Shown: positions 27,579-41,000 of the stretch, piece after piece
How positions within the stretch are numbered: the stretch's first letter is position 1
How the letters are laid out: every line of letters starts with the position of its first letter
Origin: CAWCKS01 sp963796195
GTDB taxonomy: Bacteria; Pseudomonadota; Alphaproteobacteria; Rhizobiales; Xanthobacteraceae
Assembly: GCA_963796195.1 (NCBI GenBank)
Contig: CAWCKS010000012.1
Span: 1-64,000, forward strand
Length of the DNA: 64,000 nt
Direction of reading: 5' to 3'
Position numbers and translations under genes: made by a program
Notes under the pieces: model-generated
Told to the model about the DNA's origin: nothing
The model's input: the letters and a program-made list of their open reading frames with translations, nothing else
The model's database searches: none

Positions 27579-28280
27579 TCAGACTTCCTTAAAGCGATAG
27601 CCGACGCCGTAGAGCGTCTCGATCATGTCGAAGTCGTCGTCGGCGGCCTTGAACTTCTTGCGCAGCCGCTTGATGTGGCTGTCGATGGTGCGATCGTCGA
27701 CGTAGACTTGGTCGTCGTAAGCCGCGTCCATCAGCGCGTTGCGGCTCTTGACCACGCCCGGTCGGGTCGCGAGCGCCTGCAGGATCAGGAACTCGGTCAC
27801 TGTCAGCGTCACCGGCTCATTCTTCCAGGTGCAGGTGTGGCGCTCGGGATCCATGCGTAAGAGACCGCGCTCGAGCGTCTTCGGGTCGTTTTCCTTCGGC
27901 GCCTGGGTTGGGTCCTTCGGCGTCGAGCGGCGCAACACTGCCTTGACGCGCTCGACCAGCAACCGCTGCGTGAATGGTTTTCGAATAAAATCATCGGCGC
28001 CCATTTTGAGGCCGAACAGTTCGTCGATCTCTTCGTCCTTGGAGGTCAGGAAGATCACCGGCAAATCGGACTTCTGGCGCAGCCGCCGCAGTGTCTCCAT
28101 GCCGTCCATGCGCGGCATCTTGATATCGAGGATCGCGAGGTCCGGCGGCGAGGTGCGGAAGCCATCCAGCGCGGACGCACCATCCGTGTAGGTCATGATG
28201 CGATAGCCTTCGGATTCCAGCGCGATCGACACCGACGTCAGGATGTTGCGATCGTCATCGACGAGGGCGATTGTGGGCAT
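27579..28280 (-). CDS. chvI: ChvI response regulator (OmpR family)
   Basis: Response regulator of 233 residues. The receiver domain has the acidic pair VDDD and phospho-Asp D52 in AILDIKMPRMDG, with Thr/Ser in FLTSKDEE and Lys in RKPF. A winged-helix DNA-binding domain follows (LTVTEFLILQALATRPG...DDRTIDSHIKRLRKKF). It pairs with ChvG and in rhizobia controls exopolysaccharide, motility and acid-response genes. It is first in the chvI-chvG-hprK unit and divergent from the hugZ-like gene. Confidence 0.96.
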   Translation of the reverse strand: MPTIALVDDDRNILTSVSIALESEGYRIMTYTDGASALDGFRTSPPDLAILDIKMPRMDGMETLRRLRQKSDLPVIFLTSKDEEIDELFGLKMGADDFIRKPFTQRLLVERVKAVLRRSTPKDPTQAPKENDPKTLERGLLRMDPERHTCTWKNEPVTLTVTEFLILQALATRPGVVKSRNALMDAAYDDQVYVDDRTIDSHIKRLRKKFKAADDDFDMIETLYGVGYRFKEV

Positions 28281-28511
28281 GAAATGGTTCCGGGTGTAAT
28301 GCGGCCGCGTTTTGTTTTGCGCGGAAGCTCTTTACGTGGGTTGGGCTCAGTCGATCGAGCCTGCAAACACAAGGCAGACAGCAACGCAAGCGCGGCTGAA
28401 ATGTGACGCTGCCTTGGAAATCATAAATCATTTCCAATGGTTCCTGACCCATATGACGCCGTTCGCAGCTCTTCGCAACCGCCTCTAGGGGCAAAAAAGT
28501 GAGAATTTCGG

Positions 28512-29264
28512 ATGTCTCAAAGCGCCGATTTTGACCCCGTTGCCGTCACCAAGCATCTGTTGCGGACGTCGCCTTTGGGGTCGCTCGCGACGCTGCGCGA
28601 GGGCTCTTCTAACCCATTCTGTTCATTGGTCAATATTGGAACCCAACCGGACGGATCACCGATCCTTCTGATCTCGCGCCTCGCGGTCCATACCCGCAAT
28701 ATCGCAGCGGATCGGCGCGTCTGCCTGCTGCTGAGCGAGCCGGGCGCACTAGAGCCCTTGGCCGCGCCGCGAATCAGCGTCGCCGGGAGCGCCGAGCAGC
28801 TTAGCCAGCAGGACGCCGTCGCGACCGCTCGCCGGCGCTACCTCGCCGCCCATCCGTCAGCGGAACTCTTTGTGAATTTTAGCGATTTTTCATTCTACCG
28901 GGTCGCGATCGAGAGTGTTCATCTGGTTGGCGGATTTGGCCGAATTTTCGACTTGAGCGGCTCCGAGGTTCTGACGGAGGTGTCGGATGCCGGCACGCTG
29001 CTTGCAGCTGAGGAGGGAGCGGTCGCCCATATGAATGACGACCATCGCGAGACGATGATGCTTTATGCATCAGCCCTGTTCGGCGCTGCTGCGGCGGATT
29101 GGCGCTGTTCAGGGCTCGATCCGGAAGGAATGGACATGCGGAGCGATGATGGACGCGTTTTGCGTGTCGATTTTCCGCAGCGCGTCGTGACGCCTGATGC
29201 ATTGCGGCGAAGTTTGAAGGACTTAGCCGATCACGCGCGGCGGTTAAGTGGTAAACCAAATTGA
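28512..29264 (+). CDS. HugZ-like heme-utilisation / pyridoxamine-phosphate-oxidase fold protein
   Basis: Protein of 250 residues: an N-terminal split-barrel FMN/heme-binding domain of the PNPOx type (LGSLATLREGSSNPFCSLVN, LLISRLAVHTRNI), then a C-terminal DUF2470 domain with HMNDDHRETMMLYA. This two-domain order is that of the HugZ family, whose studied members degrade heme. Iron dependence cannot be read from the promoter. The ATG at 28512 has a GTGAGA ribosome site. It is divergent from chvI over a 231-bp spacer and upstream of pckA. Confidence 0.88.
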   Translation: MSQSADFDPVAVTKHLLRTSPLGSLATLREGSSNPFCSLVNIGTQPDGSPILLISRLAVHTRNIAADRRVCLLLSEPGALEPLAAPRISVAGSAEQLSQQDAVATARRRYLAAHPSAELFVNFSDFSFYRVAIESVHLVGGFGRIFDLSGSEVLTEVSDAGTLLAAEEGAVAHMNDDHRETMMLYASALFGAAAADWRCSGLDPEGMDMRSDDGRVLRVDFPQRVVTPDALRRSLKDLADHARRLSGKPN

Positions 29265-29416
29265 TGTGGATCAGCTTGGCAAATGCGGAGTTGCGAACTA
29301 TTAGATCGCGCATTCTGAAACGCTGGATCCGCCTAACGGCCTCGATCCGGTGACCGCGGCGTGAGGCTGGTTAACGCGACTGGTTCAAAAAGACGCGGTG
29401 TGAGGAGGAAGCTTCA

Positions 29417-31031
<1,615 letters not shown>

Positions 31032-31064
31032 TAAAGCCTCGCAGCCATTTGCTTTAGATCAAGG

Positions 31065-31092
31065 AAGGCGGCCGCAAGGCCGCCTTTTGTTC
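31065..31092 (+). terminator. Rho-independent terminator after pckA
   Basis: Perfect 9-bp stem AAGGCGGCC / GGCCGCCTT with a GCAA tetraloop, followed by a T-rich tract (TTGTTCTT). It starts 34 bp after the corrected pckA stop and is the clearest intrinsic terminator in the window. Confidence 0.85.
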
Positions 31093-31128
31093 TTGCTCAC
31101 GCGTGTCGCAAAGCGCGAGGAGTTCCCC

Positions 31129-32067
31129 ATGGCCAATCCCGTCATCCGCGCTTTCTTCGACGAAGCCACCAATACCATCAGCTATCTGGTTGCCGACCTC
31201 GCAACGAAGCGCGCCGCGGTGATCGACCCCGTGCTCGACTACGATCCGAAAAGCGGCACGGTGGATGTGCGTTCGGTCGAAACCATCCTGAAGGCGGCAG
31301 CTGATGCCGGTCTCTCGATCGACTGGACGCTGGAGACCCATGCTCATGCCGACCATCTCTCCGGCTCGCCCTACATCAAGGCGAAGACCGGCGCGCGGAT
31401 CGCGATCGGCGAGCACATCAAGGATGTGCAGCGCATCTTCCGACCGGTTTTCAACGCAACCGATCTCGCGACCGACGGCAGCGACTTTGATCGCCTGTTC
31501 GCCGACGGCGAGCATTTCAGGATCGGCAATCTCGACGTCCAGGTGCTTTACACGCCGGGCCATACGCCGGCCTGCATCTCGCTACAAGATCGGCGACGCG
31601 GTGTTCGTCGGCGACACCCTGTTCATGCCGGACTACGGCACGGCACGCGCGGATTTTCCTGGCGGCGATGCGCACAAGCTCTACCACTCGATCCAGCGGC
31701 TCTTGGCGCTGCCGCCGCAAACGCGGCTCTTCATGTGTCATGACTACAAGGCGCCCGGCCGCGACCACTACGCGTGGGAGACCACGGTTGCCGAGCAGCG
31801 GACGCGCCAACGTTCACGTCGGCAACGGCGCGAGCGAGGACGCGTTCGTCGAGATGCGGAATGCGCGCGATGCGACGCTCGCCGCGCCGACGCTGCTGTT
31901 GCCGTCGATCCAGGTCAACATCCGCGCCGGGCGCTTCCCGGCCGCCGAACAGAACGGCGTCCACTACCTGCAGATTCCGGTGAAGACGAAGAGCGCGGCG
32001 GCAGCATTGGCCGTCGACGCGTCGCAGCGCGCAGGATCGCAAGCGCCAGCGCCAGTCGGCGAAATCG

Positions 32068-32075
<8 letters not shown>
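31129..32075 (+). CDS. MBL-fold metallo-hydrolase (persulfide dioxygenase/Blh-like), two frameshifts
   Basis: Metallo-beta-lactamase-fold enzyme. The ATG at 31129 has GAGGAG upstream. The metal site THAHADHLSG is followed by the second ligand GHTPACIS, the third VGDTLFMPDYGTAR and HDYKAPGRD, which is the layout of ETHE1/Blh-type persulfide dioxygenases. One extra C near 31585 (in ISYKIGDAV) and another near 31803 (before NVHVGNG) break the frame; skipping both gives a single ~315-residue protein to the TGA at 32075. The tail LPSIQVNIRAGRFP is typical of the larger members. It overlaps the end of the convergent GH13 gene by eight bases. A sulfide-detoxification role is inferred from the family. 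Confidence 0.86.
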
Positions 32076-33664
<1,589 letters not shown>

Positions 33665-33787
33665 GGCGTTCGGCAAGCGCGAGAATCAAAGCCTCGCACG
33701 ATCGTAGCGCCGATCGATGCCGCCGCGATGACAGGTGATGGTCGTCAGAAACGATGCCCCAAACCCTCAGGTGAGGAGGCTGAAGGC

Positions 33788-33870
33788 CGTCTCGAACCAT
33801 GAGGCGGCTGAGTCGCGGGCCTCATCCTTCGAGACGCACCGCTCTGCGGTGCTCCTCAGAATGAGGTGAG
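33788..33870. repeat. Family B repeat (copy 1)
   Basis: Contains TCTCGAACCATGAGGC, then CTCATCCTTCGAGACGC, a small hairpin (CACCGCTCTGCGGTG) and GCTCCTCAGAATGAGG. The second copy, at 59777-59932, shares the same blocks in the same order. It lies between the GH13 gene and arginase. Confidence 0.8.
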
Positions 33871-33887
33871 AGTACTCAGCGTTGCGC

Positions 33888-34868
33888 CTATTCCCCGCCG
33901 CCGCCGTCCACCTCGATCGCATTGGTCGGCGTCGGCCGATCGATGATCTCCTGGCCGAACAGGCTGCCGATCAATTCGACCACGGCGCGCGCGGTGCGGC
34001 CGCGCTCGTCGAGGAACGGATTTAGTTCGACGATGTCGACCGAGCGCACCAGGCCGGAGTCGTGCAACAGCTCCATCACGAGGTGCGCCTCGCGGTAGGT
34101 GGCGCCACCTGGCACCGTGGTGCCGACGCCGGGCGCGGCGGCTGGGTCGAGGAAGTCGACGTCGAACGACACGTGCAGCACGCCGTTCTTCGCGCGCACC
34201 TTGTCGATGACCTTGCGGATCAGGACGCCGACGCCGAACTCGTCGATGGCGCGCATGTCGGCGATAGCGATTTTTCGCTCAAGCACCAGCTTCTTTTCCA
34301 GCGGATCGATCGAGTGGATGCCGAACAGGTCGAGATTCGCCGGCTTGATGGTGGCGCGCGGCTCCTCGTCGCCGAGCAGGTGATCAAGGCCGGGCTCGCC
34401 GCACAGGAAGGCGCCCGACATGCCGTGCATGTTGGCGGTCAGCGTGGTGTGCGGCGTGTTGTAGTCGGCGTGGGCGTCGAGCCACAACACGAACAGCTCG
34501 CGGCCTTGCGCGTGCCAATGTCTTGCCACGCCGTTGATCGAGCCCATCGACAGCGAGTGGTCGCCGCCGAGAAAGATCGGCGTTGCACCGGAGCGCGCGA
34601 GCTCATGGGCACGCGGGCTCAGCGCCCGCACCCAGCTCTGGATCTCGCGGTAGTGATTGACATTGTTCGGTAGCGGATCGTCGGCAACCGGCCGGCCTGA
34701 TATCGACAGATTGCCGTGGTCCTCGACGGCAAGATCGAGCCCTTCCAGCACGGTGCGGATGCCAGCCGTACGCAGCGCATCCGGCCCCATCAGCGTGCCG
34801 CGCTGCGACGCGCCCATGTCGATCGGCACACCGAGCAGGGCGACGCGGTTGGGAGTCGGTAATGTCAT
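33888..34868 (-). CDS. rocF: Arginase
   Basis: Manganese enzyme that hydrolyses arginine to ornithine and urea; 326 residues. All three signature blocks are present: GGDHSLSMGS, LDAHADYNTPHTT and SFDVDFLDPAAAPGVG, which hold the two-metal ligands (His, four Asp). The N-terminus VALLGVPIDMGASQRG and the SLFG tail match arginase rather than agmatinase. The ATG at 34868 gives MTLPTPNR. It stands alone, flanked by repeats on both sides. No ornithine cyclodeaminase is nearby. Confidence 0.95.
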   Translation of the reverse strand: MTLPTPNRVALLGVPIDMGASQRGTLMGPDALRTAGIRTVLEGLDLAVEDHGNLSISGRPVADDPLPNNVNHYREIQSWVRALSPRAHELARSGATPIFLGGDHSLSMGSINGVARHWHAQGRELFVLWLDAHADYNTPHTTLTANMHGMSGAFLCGEPGLDHLLGDEEPRATIKPANLDLFGIHSIDPLEKKLVLERKIAIADMRAIDEFGVGVLIRKVIDKVRAKNGVLHVSFDVDFLDPAAAPGVGTTVPGGATYREAHLVMELLHDSGLVRSVDIVELNPFLDERGRTARAVVELIGSLFGQEIIDRPTPTNAIEVDGGGGE

Positions 34869-34887
34869 TGCGCTGGTTCCTCAAACC

Positions 34888-34957
34888 GCTCATCCCCGCG
34901 CAAACGGGAATCCAGTTCTTTCGAAAATGCTGGATTCCCGCGTTCGCGGGAATGAGC
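34888..34957. repeat. 70-bp inverted repeat upstream of arginase
   Basis: Two 28-bp arms, GCTCATCCCCGCG...GGGAATCCAG and CTGGATTCCCGCG...GGGAATGAGC, flank a 14-bp loop; the arms pair with few mismatches. The sequence differs from families A, B and C but has the same style. Confidence 0.8.
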
Positions 34958-35117
34958 GGGAGAAATAATGGCCCGCGCTGTCCACTTCAATTTCTTGAGG
35001 GGCCCGCGCCATCAGCGTCCCCTTCACGTGTCATTGCTGACGTGCGGCTTTCGTCATTGGATTTGACAGCCCCGCGAGACTAAGATTTGGGCAATTGTCG
35101 CTGCGGGAGGAAAAACC

Positions 35118-36218
35118 TTGCCGGCACCGCTACCAGGCGCAATTGATTGCGACGTCCATGTTGCGGTGCCGCAGACGCGCACGCTGGTGCCGTTTCTCGA
35201 TGAGTATTGGGCCGATCACGTCCAGCTTCGCGGCGTCGATACCCAGAACTACCAGATGAGCAGCATGCCACCGCGCGCGCCGCTGTCGGTGCGGCCGGAT
35301 TGGCAGGCCGCGAACGGCGCCCTGCCGGGATCGCATTTCGGCGACCTCACATCAAGAGTGCTGGATCATTTCCAGCTCAAATTTGCCGTGTGCAATTGCA
35401 TCCATGGCTCGCAGATCATGCTCAGCGAGGACATGAGCCTGGCCTTTTGCAAAGCAACCAACGACTGGCTGGCGAAGGAATGGCTTGACCGCGACCCGCG
35501 CTTGCGCGCATCGATCGTGATTCCCTCCGAAAGCCCAGATCTCGCCGCCGAAGAGATCGAACGCGTCGCTGCCGACAAACGCTTCGTCCAGGTTCTGATG
35601 CTCGCGATGGGCGAGCGGCCGCTCGGGCGTCGTTCCTACTGGCCGATCTATCGCGCCGCCGAGCGCCACAAGCTGCCGATCGGCATCCACGCCGGCAGCA
35701 ATTACAGGCACCCGCCGACCTCGATCGGCTGGCCGTCCTACTATCTCGAAGACTACGTGGTGCAAGCCCAGGCCTTCGCGGCCCAGCTCCTGAGCCTCGT
35801 GACCGAGGGCGTGTTCGTCAAGTTCCCCGAGCTGAAGATCGTGATGATGGAGTCCGGCGTGACCTGGCTGCCCGGATTGATCTGGCGCTCGGACAAGACG
35901 TGGCGCGCAGTGCGCTTCGAAGTGCCGTGGCTGCAGCAGGCGCCCGGTGAAATCATTCGCGACCACGTCCGCTTCACGATCCAGCCGTTCGATGCGCCGC
36001 CACGGCGCGAGCAGCTCGAGCGGTTGCTCGAGCAGTTCGGGTCGGAAGACATCTTGCTGTTCTCGACCGACTATCCGCACTGGCATTTCGACGGCGACGA
36101 TGCTGTCCCGGATGGCATGCCGGATGCGCTGGTCCGGAAAATCCTGTTCGACAACCCCTTAAAGACCTATCCTCGATTGTCGCAGACGGCCCACGATTCC
36201 CTGGAGCAAGCCGTATGA
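35118..36218 (+). CDS. Amidohydrolase-2 family protein (first of an operon pair)
   Basis: TIM-barrel metal enzyme of 366 residues. The TTG at 35118 is preceded by GGGAGGAAA at good spacing. Metal/catalytic positions: DCDVHV near the N-terminus, HAGSNYRHPP in the middle, and the late Asp in FSTDYPHWHFDGDD. This pattern is of the ACMSD / 4-oxalomesaconate-hydratase superfamily group that decarboxylates or hydrates acids from aromatic catabolism. Its stop overlaps the ATG of a paralogous amidohydrolase (36215-36218), and a Rieske ferredoxin follows, so the three act together. The substrate is unknown. Confidence 0.87.
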   Translation: MPAPLPGAIDCDVHVAVPQTRTLVPFLDEYWADHVQLRGVDTQNYQMSSMPPRAPLSVRPDWQAANGALPGSHFGDLTSRVLDHFQLKFAVCNCIHGSQIMLSEDMSLAFCKATNDWLAKEWLDRDPRLRASIVIPSESPDLAAEEIERVAADKRFVQVLMLAMGERPLGRRSYWPIYRAAERHKLPIGIHAGSNYRHPPTSIGWPSYYLEDYVVQAQAFAAQLLSLVTEGVFVKFPELKIVMMESGVTWLPGLIWRSDKTWRAVRFEVPWLQQAPGEIIRDHVRFTIQPFDAPPRREQLERLLEQFGSEDILLFSTDYPHWHFDGDDAVPDGMPDALVRKILFDNPLKTYPRLSQTAHDSLEQAV

Positions 36219-37333
36219 ACATCCATCTCCCGAATGTCGAGCCGGCGCTCGAATCAGAGACCAAGGCCCATCTCGGCTTTGTCGACTGCGATGTCCATCC
36301 GATGTTCAAGTCGCCGGCCGAGCTGCAGGAATTTCTGCCGAAGCGCTGGCGCGAGCATGCCGCGACGGTCGGCCGGCGCACGCGCGCGCCGTTTGCTGCG
36401 ACCTCAGCTTATCCCCGCATCTCGCCCGGCAATGGCATGCGCGGTGACTCCTGGCCTTCGAACGGCGGACCGCCGGGCTCCGACCTCGAACTGATGCGCG
36501 CCCAGCTGCTCGATGCGTTCGATGTCAGGCACGGCATCATGCTGCCGCTCGGCGGCGGTTCATCCGACGAGCGCAACATCGATTTTGGCGCGGCGCTGGC
36601 GACCGCCGTGAACGATTGGCAGGCTACTGTGTGGAGCGACCGCGAGCCGCGGCTGCTCGGCTCGGTGCAGATCAGCCTCGAGAATACCGAAGCTGCCATT
36701 GCGGAGATCGAGAAGCGCGCCGGCGACCGCCGCTTTGCGCAGGTGATGATTCCGCCGCGCAGCATCGAGCCGCTCGGACGCCGCCGTTATCTGCCGATCC
36801 TCGAGGCGTGCGCGGCGAACGGCTTTCCGATCGCGCTGCATCTTGGCGGCGCCGGCGGCTATCCGCCGACCGGCACCGGATGGCCGTCCTACTATCACGA
36901 AGAGCATCCGTCCTATGTCCAGACCAACGAAGCGCTGACCACGAGCCTCGTGATCGAAGGCGTGTTCGAGCGGGTGCCGAAGCTGAAGGCGGTGCTGGTC
37001 GAAGGCGGCTTCGCCTGGATTCCCGCCCTGAAGTGGCGGCTCGACAAGCACTTCAAGCGCATGCGGGACGAGGTGCCCCATCTCAAGCGGTTGCCGTCGG
37101 AGTACATCCACGATCATATCTGGGTGACGACGCAGCCGATCGAGGAGCCGGAGCGGCGCGAAGACCTCGTCGAGACCTTCGAGTGGATCGGATGGGATCG
37201 CGTGATGTTCTCGACCGATTACCCGCACTGGGATCAGGACGATCCGCGCTACGCCTTCCGGACGCACATTCCGGACGCACAGAAACGAATGATCATGCGC
37301 GACAACGCTCTGGAACTTTACGGCCTTAGTTGA
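36215..37333 (+). CDS. Amidohydrolase-2 family protein (second of an operon pair)
   Basis: Paralogue of the preceding protein, 372 residues. It has DCDVHP at the N-terminus, LHLGGAGGYPPTG in the middle and FSTDYPHWDQDDP near the end, so the catalytic set is complete. The shared stretches ERPLGRRSYWPIYRA / EPLGRRRYLPILEA and WPSYYxE show the two arose by duplication. Its TGA overlaps the ATG of the Rieske gene. The two subunits may form a hetero-oligomer or perform successive steps; neither can be decided here. Confidence 0.87.
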   Translation: MNIHLPNVEPALESETKAHLGFVDCDVHPMFKSPAELQEFLPKRWREHAATVGRRTRAPFAATSAYPRISPGNGMRGDSWPSNGGPPGSDLELMRAQLLDAFDVRHGIMLPLGGGSSDERNIDFGAALATAVNDWQATVWSDREPRLLGSVQISLENTEAAIAEIEKRAGDRRFAQVMIPPRSIEPLGRRRYLPILEACAANGFPIALHLGGAGGYPPTGTGWPSYYHEEHPSYVQTNEALTTSLVIEGVFERVPKLKAVLVEGGFAWIPALKWRLDKHFKRMRDEVPHLKRLPSEYIHDHIWVTTQPIEEPERREDLVETFEWIGWDRVMFSTDYPHWDQDDPRYAFRTHIPDAQKRMIMRDNALELYGLS

Positions 37334-37743
37334 TGGCGAAGTACGTCGTTGCGCTCGCGAGCGAGATCGCGCCGGGCAAGTGCAGGATCGTCAGCGCCGC
37401 CGGCCGCGAGATCGGCGTTTACAATATCAACGACGCGTTCTACGCGCTGGTCAATCGCTGCCCGCATGAAGGCGCTGCGGTCTGTCGCGGCCAGATCATC
37501 GGCCGTCCCGAACTCCGACATGCCCGGCCAATACCGGCTGATCCAGCGCGGCGAAATGGTGCGCTGTCCGTGGCATGGCTGGCTGTTCGAGATCAAGACC
37601 GGCCAATCCTGGTGCGATGCCGCCACCCGCGCGCGCAGCATTCCGGTTCATGTGGAAACCGGCGCGGACATCGCGCGCGGACCGTTTCAGGCCGAGACGG
37701 TGCCGGTGACATCGAGGACCGCTACATCGTGCTCGAGTTTTGA
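37333..37743 (+). CDS. Rieske [2Fe-2S] ferredoxin-like protein, two frameshifts
   Basis: Small soluble Rieske protein of about 136 residues. The cluster ligands are NRCPHEGAAVC (Cys and His) and VRCPWHGWLF (Cys and His), with the usual spacing once frames are joined. One extra base near 37497 (before VPNSDMPG) and one missing base near 37698 (before DIEDRYIVLEF) break the frame; the corrected end is TGA 37743. It has no catalytic oxygenase domain, so it is an electron carrier for an oxygenase encoded elsewhere, or a subunit of an enzyme using the two amidohydrolases. It begins within the stop of the upstream gene (TGATG). Confidence 0.82.
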   Translation: MAKYVVALASEIAPGKCRIVSAAGREIGVYNINDAFYALVNRCPHEGAAVCRGQIIGRPELRHARPIPADPARRNGALSVAWLAVRDQDRPILVRCRHPRAQHSGSCGNRRGHRARTVSGRDGAGDIEDRYIVLEF

Positions 37744-38060
37744 AATCGAGACGCTCTGCGACGCCGCTGGAGCCTCGCGAATTTAGTCACTCGCAACCTG
37801 CTTGTGTTCAGCTGTAGCGCTTCTTCGGGTGCACGCGCGCAGCGCATGCGCGAGACGTCGCCGCGTAACGGGGAACTTCGCCATCGCGTAAGTGGTGCTG
37901 ACGCAAGTGTGTCCCGCACGATACGCGGGGACAGCTTTTGCTGTGCCGGAAAATCCTGACACAAGAAAGTCGCGATTCAGCCGCGAGATTCGCGCGCAGC
38001 GGGAATCGCAGGGGAACACCAAACAGGGGCATCCAGACAAAAGCCAATCTTGGGGGCCAC
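37744..38060. other. Gene-free stretch before the autotransporter, with one hairpin
   Basis: About 317 bp with no convincing gene. A short inverted repeat around 37910-37933 (TGTCCCGC ... GCGGGGACA) could end transcription of the amidohydrolase operon, though no T-tract follows. The right end carries TTGGGGGCC, a usable ribosome site for the ATG at 38061. Confidence 0.5.
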
Positions 38061-41000
38061 ATGCAATCAGGGCCGCGGCGCGCCAATCTTGAAGCATGTT
38101 CAGATCAATCTGGAATCAGACGGTCCGGGTCGGCGAACGGTTCCCGTCGATTTCTATTGCTGCGGTCTCGCCAGCTGACGAGCGTCTCGTTAGGCCTTGT
38201 CGTAACCACCGCGGCCGCGTTCGACGCGGGGCTGTCTCCGACTCTGGCGCTGAACGAATGCGGGCCACTTGATGCCTCTGGCTTCGTTAGCTGCGCCCCG
38301 CAGGTCAACAACTATCCCACCGGCATCGGCTACGATACCAACAACGGGTCCGGGGGTACCCCCATCACCCTCCAGCTTCTCCCGGGTGTCAATGTCGTCA
38401 TTCCCGCCGGCGCAGGTGGCATCAACGCCGTCAACGCAGCCAACTCTACGGGCGTAACTGCGGGCAGCGCTAACATCACCATCACTGCGGATGGCGTTAC
38501 CATCAACAACACAGCCAATCCCGGTACCAGTAACAACACCGGGCTGCGAATACAGTCCAGCGGCGACGCCATCATTACGGCAACCAACACCACAATTAAT
38601 GTGGCCGGCACGGCAAGTGAGGACGCGATCGTGGCGTTCGCAATGCCGAACCAGACGGGATTCCCTCATGTGGCGAGCGTCACCTGGAGCGGCCCGGGCT
38701 TAAGCTCTAGCGGGACGGAAGCGACCGGTATCCAGGCGGATAATCGCGGGATAGGCAACGCCACAATTCTTGCTTCCGGAAATATTACGGGCACGCCGGG
38801 CGTGGGCGGCGCAGGTTTCTACGGCTTGATCGCTCATGCCGGGAACTCGTTGCTTTGCCCTCGGGGAATGGCAACGCCTCAGCGACATACAATAGCGGCA
38901 CGATCAACGTGTTCGGCAACAGGCCCCGTGGCATCGTCGTATGGGTCGAGGGCGACGGGTCGGCTTCGGTCACCACCAGTCCCGGCACCGTCATCACCGT
39001 CAACGGCTCGAACAACCCCGGGGTGGATGCTCCAAGCTTGCCTGTGAAGGCGGCGATCTCCGTCCAGTTGAACTCGGCGACCGCAGCAAATGGACGATCA
39101 TTGATTGCGACGGTGGCGTCGCAAATCATGAGCTTCGGCACCGCGGCTCCAGATCCCAATATTTTCAACAACCCGGTCGGCATCCGAACCCTTAGCTACG
39201 CGGATGCGCCGAGCACGGTGATCTATACCGGCCCGGGCATCACGACCCAGGGCGGGGGCGGCGCCGGCATCATGGCACTTTCGGCCAGCGGCAACATCAC
39301 AGTGAATGCTACCGGGCCGATCAACACGACGAACGGCTCCAACGCGGTCGGCATCCTCGCCGATAGTGGGACAATACTCGCTCAGAAGAACGGGCTTCTC
39401 ACCGACACCACCGCGATACATCAAGGCGCCGTGGTGCGGGCCTCGACGACCGGATCGGTGCAGGTCAATGCCGCCAACGTGTCAGCGACCGGACAGTTCG
39501 GCACCGGCATCAGCGCGACCAGCGGCACCGGTGGCGTTGCAGTCAACATCGCGTCGGGCGGTTCAGTGATGGGAGGCTGGCAGGCTGACCTTGCCAGCAT
39601 CGGCCCGATCTACGGTTTGCAGGCAAACGGCATTTTCCTGAGTTCGACCGGTGGCACCGCAACGCTTACCAATGGTGGCAGCATCGGCGCACTGTCCGAC
39701 CGCGCGGTTGCTGGTGATCCAAACATCATCAACAACGGCATCATCACCGGCTTTGTCCAACTCGCCGGTACCAGCGCTGTCACCAACAACGGCCTGTTCG
39801 ATCTGCGGCACTTCGCGGACACCAACGGCGACGGCATCCGCGACACGCTGCGCGTTGCGGTTTCGGATCTGGGTGGCCCCAGCAGCACGTTCGTCAACAA
39901 CGGGACGCTGGCGTTACTCGGAGCCTCTGGGGCAACAACTCTCGACAGCACGGGCCAGTTTCTACCGCTGGGTCTGACCTTCAACACCATGGCGCTCGGC
40001 GGTCCGGTGCAGGGCCAAATTCTCGGTGCGACCACGTTCTCCAATACCGGCACCATCGACCTGCAGGCCAATCCGGTACCCGGCGACGTACTGCTGATTT
40101 CGGGCGGTCATACGCCCGGAACGACCGGCGGAGGTACGTTCATCGCGAGCGGCGGTCGCCTTCTGCTCGACACCGTGCTGAACGAGGGAGGCCCGGCTTC
40201 TCGCTCCGACGTGCTGGTGGTAGATGGCACCTCCGTCGATGCCGGCGGCGCAACGAAGATGACAATCCGCAACGCCGGCGGCGCAGGCGCGCTGACCGTC
40301 GGCGACGGCATCCTGGTGGTGCAGGTGCTCGATCTTGGCCGTTCGGCGCCCGATGCCTTCGCGCTCGCTACTGGCGTGGAGGCGCGCGGCGGCGCCTTCG
40401 ACTATGATCTCTTCCATGGTGGCGTCGGCGGCAGCAATCCCAGCGACTGGTTCCTGCGCTCGACCTTCATCGTCGGACCAGTGCCGCCGGAGCCACCGAT
40501 CCTGCCGCCGATCCTGCCGCCCGAGCCGCCGCCGGGGGTGCTGCCGCCGGGTGTCTATCCGATCATCGGGCCGGAGATCGCGACCTACGGCGTGGTTCAA
40601 CCGATCGCCCGGCAATTGGGGATGACGACGCTCGGCACCCTGGATGATCGCATCGGCGATACTTCGTTCGTCGCGAATACACCATGTCGGTCCGACAGCG
40701 CCACCCGGGATACGATCGCGACCAAGGCGCCGGTGAAGGCGTTGCCCGATTGCCCGTCTGTCGGCTGGGCGCCCTCGGCCTGGGGCCGCGTCCTCGGCCA
40801 GCAAATCGACAACCGTTACAGGGCCTTCGCCGATCCGCGCGCCTCAGGCCAGTTGCTCGGCTTTCAGAGCGGTATCGATCTGTGGCACGGCGAATGGCTG
40901 CCGGGCCACCGCGAAACCGCCGGCATCTACTTCGCCTACGCCAATGCCGACGTCGGCGTGAACGGTCTCGTCACCAACGAGGCAGCGACCGCCTACGTGC

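Noticed and set aside
35130..36086. Antisense frames opposite the amidohydrolases
   Set aside because: Mirror-image frames typical of GC-rich coding DNA; the sense genes overlap correctly and carry metal-site motifs.
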